Shown: in pieces, positions 61,119 through 64,000 of the stretch
Layout: every line of letters starts with the position of its first letter
Numbering within the stretch: position 1 is the stretch's first letter
Assembly (NCBI GenBank): GCA_947625245.1
Contig: CANQNO010000006.1
Location: 1 to 64,000, forward strand
Length of the DNA: 64,000 bases
Direction of reading: 5' to 3'
DNA from: an uncultured Clostridia bacterium
GTDB taxonomy: Bacteria > Bacillota > Clostridia > Christensenellales > Borkfalkiaceae
Notes under the pieces: generated by a model
What the model was told of the DNA's origin: nothing
Databases searched by the model: none
Seen by the model: the letters and a program-made list of their open reading frames with translations, nothing else
Made by a program: the position numbers and the translations under genes

Positions 61119-61197
61119 ACCCATATCCTGAAATAATAGGGATAGTTATGCCCTTTTGTTTTAAGATAAATATACAAATAATATAAAGGAAGTGGCT

Positions 61198-64000
61198 ATG
61201 AAGAAATTTTTCCTGTTCGTGTTGGCAGCTGTCTGCGCCATATGCGTCGGTGCGGCGGTAGCTTGCTCGGGGAACGACGGCGAATACTATTCGCTCGTAT
61301 TCCGCCAGACCAACGGCGTGACCTATGTCTGTGACATCCCCACGACGGGCGTCGAAGTGCGCGCCGGCACGGAAGTCAGATTTACGATCACTCTGAGCGA
61401 AGAGGCGCAGGGCTATCCCGTCGTTTATAGGAACGACGAGGAAATGACCGCGGACAAAGACGGCTATTATTCTTTCACTCTTGACAAGAACACCGTCATC
61501 AAAGTTCTCGGCATAGACGCTCCGGGCGGAGAATATAACCGTATATTTTATAACAACGCTCCCGGTGCGACCGTAAAGTTCACTACCCAAAACGGCGACG
61601 AAATGCTTCAAAACGGCATGCTCGTACGAAACGGCACGCAAGTCGATTTTGAAGTTTCGCTCAGCGCGGACTATTTCGTTGAACCCAAAGACCAACCCAA
61701 CGACGCGCCTTTGGTAAAAGCCAACGACACGGTTCTTGTGTCGACGGGCAGAACGGAAGCCGGCTGGACGTATTCTTTTGTTATGAACGGTCGTACGGAA
61801 ATAACGATCGAACATATCAAAAAGAATATAACGGTGACATACGTCAACGGCGACACGCGCGTAAAATATTACGATGCGGGCGGCGACCAGATAGATGCCG
61901 ACACAGAGTTGCCTTTCAAAACGGGCGACGAAGTTAACTTCAAAGTCGAAATTTCCGTTTACTACAAACAGGATGAGCCTTACGAAGTACAAGCCAACAA
62001 CGACATACTCACCATAGGTGACGACGGCTTGTATCACTACACGTTCAAAGACGACACACGGATTTCGGTCAACAACCTCGTAATTGCACCGTCGTTTACC
62101 GAACGTCCCGAAGATTGCGGTTCGGGCACTGAACGCACTCCTTTCCTGCTTTCCGAGCCGATTGACCTTTACCAGATGGCGGGCATCATAAACGGCACAC
62201 AGAACGTAGGCGATGCATGGCGCCACGGCTATTACAGACTGGAAAAGGATATAGACCTTAAAGGCGAACAGCTCTTTATAATAGGCACAACGCAAAACGA
62301 TTTGGCTTATTTTGCCGGTCATTTCGACGGCAACGGCCATAAGATCTCCAACTTCTACATTGTAGACAATTTTGTGGATCAGGAGACGTTCCAACCCATG
62401 GTTGCTTCCAGCGTAGGCATGTTCGGTACGGTCACTCCGAGAAGCGGCAGCGACAAGCCCGAAATAAAGAACCTCACGCTTGAAAATTACCAAATAACCG
62501 CAAGCGCGGCAAGTCAGAATTACAGGCTTTCCGTGGGCAGTTTTGTAGGTATGGGTTACGGCGTAGACATTATAAACTGCAAAGCGGTGGGCGGCACGAT
62601 AACCGTTACCGGCGGTCAGCAGGCGGCATACGTCGGCGGCATAATAGGCCAGCAGGTGTCCGCTTATTCCGATACGGGCGCGTTTGCCATAGAATCCAGA
62701 GTTATAGGTTGCGGCAGCAACGCTAAAATAAGAATTCCCGGCTCCAGCGCAAATTTGGTTTACGCAACGGGCGGCATAACGGGCTTGCTCGGCGCAGGCG
62801 AACGCAGTGTTTCCGCATATGTCCTTAATTCCTACTTCACAGGTAATATTTCCGGCGGTTTACGTGCAGGCGGCGTAGTAGGTTACGCTTCCGACTTCAC
62901 TTCCGTAATAAACAGCTATTCTAACGGCGTTGTAAGAGCGCAAAGCCCCTTCAGCGTGACGGGTATGAGCGAAACGCTTTATGATGCGTACGCGGCGGGC
63001 GTTGTGGCTGAACTCGGCTATGACTCGATAGTTTCCGGATGTTTCTCCACAAGCTCTGTTTCTGCCGATACGGCAGGGCAAAACGCCACAAAAGTTGCAA
63101 AACCCGTTTATGCTATTTTGGGCGGCACGGAAGACGGAGTTAACAAACAGTACGGCTTTAACAAAGCCATAGCATACAACAACCTTCCGGAAAAAAATGA
63201 AGGCAAAATTCAAGTTTCCGAAGATAGCATCTCTAATATCATGGAAACTTTGGGCTGGCATGCAGACGAGTGGGAGACTGTAAACGGCTATCCCATCCCC
63301 AAAAATATTCCTTCTCGCGATATAACTATAAAATTTGTAGCAGACGGCGAGTTTGGCACGGTTAACGACCACAAGTCAACCGGCTATAAATCCCTTGCCG
63401 AATGGGGCAAGATAAACGGAAATAACAATATTCCCGAATATCTGCAAGGCGAGGGTAGCTACCGTTCTTACGGATATTACTTCGACGCGGAACATAAAAA
63501 CAAAGTGCCTTTGGGCTATGTGTTTACGAACGTTACAACAACATTATATATAGCTTCCGCAGATTACAATGAGGTTGCGGGCAAGTATTATCTCGGAAAC
63601 AACCCCCAAGTGGGAGCGTATATCGAACTCAACACCGACGGTACAATGTTCTACCGCAACGGCGCGGTAAGTCAGGAGACGACTTATTTCTACAACAAAG
63701 CAGAAAACGAAATCGTGCTTTTGAATACGGTAATAAGCGAACTTACCGAACAGGATTTGGGCAACGACGCCGGAATTCTCAGCGAATATTTCTCGGTTTA
63801 CTATAATTTCGGCGCGACGTTGGAAAATAACGCCTTGTCGATTGTCGGCGGCTATGTCAGCGAATTGACTCGCAGCACAACCGACGCCACCCAAATCAAT
63901 GCCACGGGCAACACTATAACGCTGTTCCCTCAAACAAACCCTTTGAGAGGACTTAAACAAATTTCCGAAGAAATGAAATACGGCGAGTATTATTCCGAAG
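61198..64000 (+). CDS. Very large lipoprotein with repeated domains, partial (runs off window)
   Basis: At least 934 codons, open at the right edge. Signal peptide with lipobox A-V-A-C (Cys23). About 55-300: three related beta modules, each with a V-x-N/A-G-T-x-V-x-F-x-V-x-(L/I)-S core and ending in (S/T)-x-T-(F/V) plus a T-x-I/V-x-V strand. About 310-410: TPFLLSEPIDLYQMAGIIN and HFDGNGHKISNFYI, typical of GLUG/peptidase-M26-type beta-helix entry. About 445-625: GLUG-like units (VGGIIGQ, TGGITGLL, AGGVVGYA). Near 790 is GKYYLGNNPQVGAYIELN, shared with the lipoprotein at 42371. Likely a cell-surface adhesin or polymer-binding protein. AAGGAAG precedes the ATG. Confidence 0.85.
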   Translation, partial: MKKFFLFVLAAVCAICVGAAVACSGNDGEYYSLVFRQTNGVTYVCDIPTTGVEVRAGTEVRFTITLSEEAQGYPVVYRNDEEMTADKDGYYSFTLDKNTVIKVLGIDAPGGEYNRIFYNNAPGATVKFTTQNGDEMLQNGMLVRNGTQVDFEVSLSADYFVEPKDQPNDAPLVKANDTVLVSTGRTEAGWTYSFVMNGRTEITIEHIKKNITVTYVNGDTRVKYYDAGGDQIDADTELPFKTGDEVNFKVEISVYYKQDEPYEVQANNDILTIGDDGLYHYTFKDDTRISVNNLVIAPSFTERPEDCGSGTERTPFLLSEPIDLYQMAGIINGTQNVGDAWRHGYYRLEKDIDLKGEQLFIIGTTQNDLAYFAGHFDGNGHKISNFYIVDNFVDQETFQPMVASSVGMFGTVTPRSGSDKPEIKNLTLENYQITASAASQNYRLSVGSFVGMGYGVDIINCKAVGGTITVTGGQQAAYVGGIIGQQVSAYSDTGAFAIESRVIGCGSNAKIRIPGSSANLVYATGGITGLLGAGERSVSAYVLNSYFTGNISGGLRAGGVVGYASDFTSVINSYSNGVVRAQSPFSVTGMSETLYDAYAAGVVAELGYDSIVSGCFSTSSVSADTAGQNATKVAKPVYAILGGTEDGVNKQYGFNKAIAYNNLPEKNEGKIQVSEDSISNIMETLGWHADEWETVNGYPIPKNIPSRDITIKFVADGEFGTVNDHKSTGYKSLAEWGKINGNNNIPEYLQGEGSYRSYGYYFDAEHKNKVPLGYVFTNVTTTLYIASADYNEVAGKYYLGNNPQVGAYIELNTDGTMFYRNGAVSQETTYFYNKAENEIVLLNTVISELTEQDLGNDAGILSEYFSVYYNFGATLENNALSIVGGYVSELTRSTTDATQINATGNTITLFPQTNPLRGLKQISEEMKYGEYYSE

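Noticed and set aside
60877..62493. Long minus-strand open frame of 538 codons
   Set aside because: It is antisense to the giant lipoprotein, which has a signal peptide, Shine-Dalgarno and promoter; the antisense translation shows no domain and crosses the intergenic gap.

Overview
The window looks like a chromosomal stretch of an uncultured, spore-forming Clostridia (Firmicutes). Sporulation genes are spread across it: spoVT, a spoVB-like flippase, the spoIIGA-sigE-sigG cluster, ylmC/ymxH, a CotF-type coat pair and a PdaB-like deacetylase. The order tilS-hpt ... spoVT-spoVB-yabN recalls the Bacillus tilS/hprT and spoVT-yabM-yabN neighbourhoods. The housekeeping backbone is moderately GC-rich by eye. 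GC-rich rho-independent hairpins close most units, and GTG/TTG starts are common. A Christensenellales-like lineage is plausible, but this is inference.

Left end (1-3490): an AT-rich cassette with an Mrr-type nuclease gene, a short ORF and a DUF2971-plus-zinc-ribbon gene, bracketed by two near-identical ~57-bp direct repeats. It looks acquired and is the best defence-system candidate here. 3474-12807: MATE pump, tilS-hpt, a compact HipBS/HipT-like toxin-antitoxin pair with a palindromic operator inside its promoter, then spoVT-spoVB-yabN-dusB. 12808-15644: an orphan type IV prepilin whose promoter lies between inverted 19-bp repeats, a thioredoxin-fold lipoprotein, and two dispersed repeat families (here called R1 and R2).

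15645-25337: spoIIGA-sigE-sigG, a probable ~125-nt antisense-oriented ncRNA, marR-degV, small membrane genes, ylmC, a DUF421/DUF4363 pair, and a folate operon (folC-folE-folP-folB/K fusion). 25367-34499: a Ppx/GppA-HD protein, maf-mreB-like, a membrane protein, and lepA-ogt-hemW-GNAT. 34628-41507: guaB-guaA, a cytidylate-kinase-like gene and a HelD-type helicase. 41567-42772: a miniature regulon in which a 67-residue XRE regulator sits beside two promoters carrying the same palindrome between -35 and -10. 42853-45750: asd-dapA-dapB with a terminator-containing leader. 45896-55975: a membrane protein, hslO with two repeat-protein genes, glnA, the coat pair, galE, pdaB-like, and an SSB-like protein. 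56073-64000: a MATE pump, lgt, ApbE plus a NusG-II-domain protein, R1/R2 repeats, tRNA-Ser(GCU), and a very large lipoprotein that runs off the window.

Several genes (lepA, the XRE regulator, tilS, possibly the second MATE gene) have a well-formed -10 box about six bases before the start codon and no Shine-Dalgarno, so their transcripts are probably leaderless. The points most worth checking are the Mrr/DUF2971 cassette, the two-promoter XRE regulon, the HipBS-HipT pair, the pilin promoter between inverted repeats and the ncRNA beside sigG.
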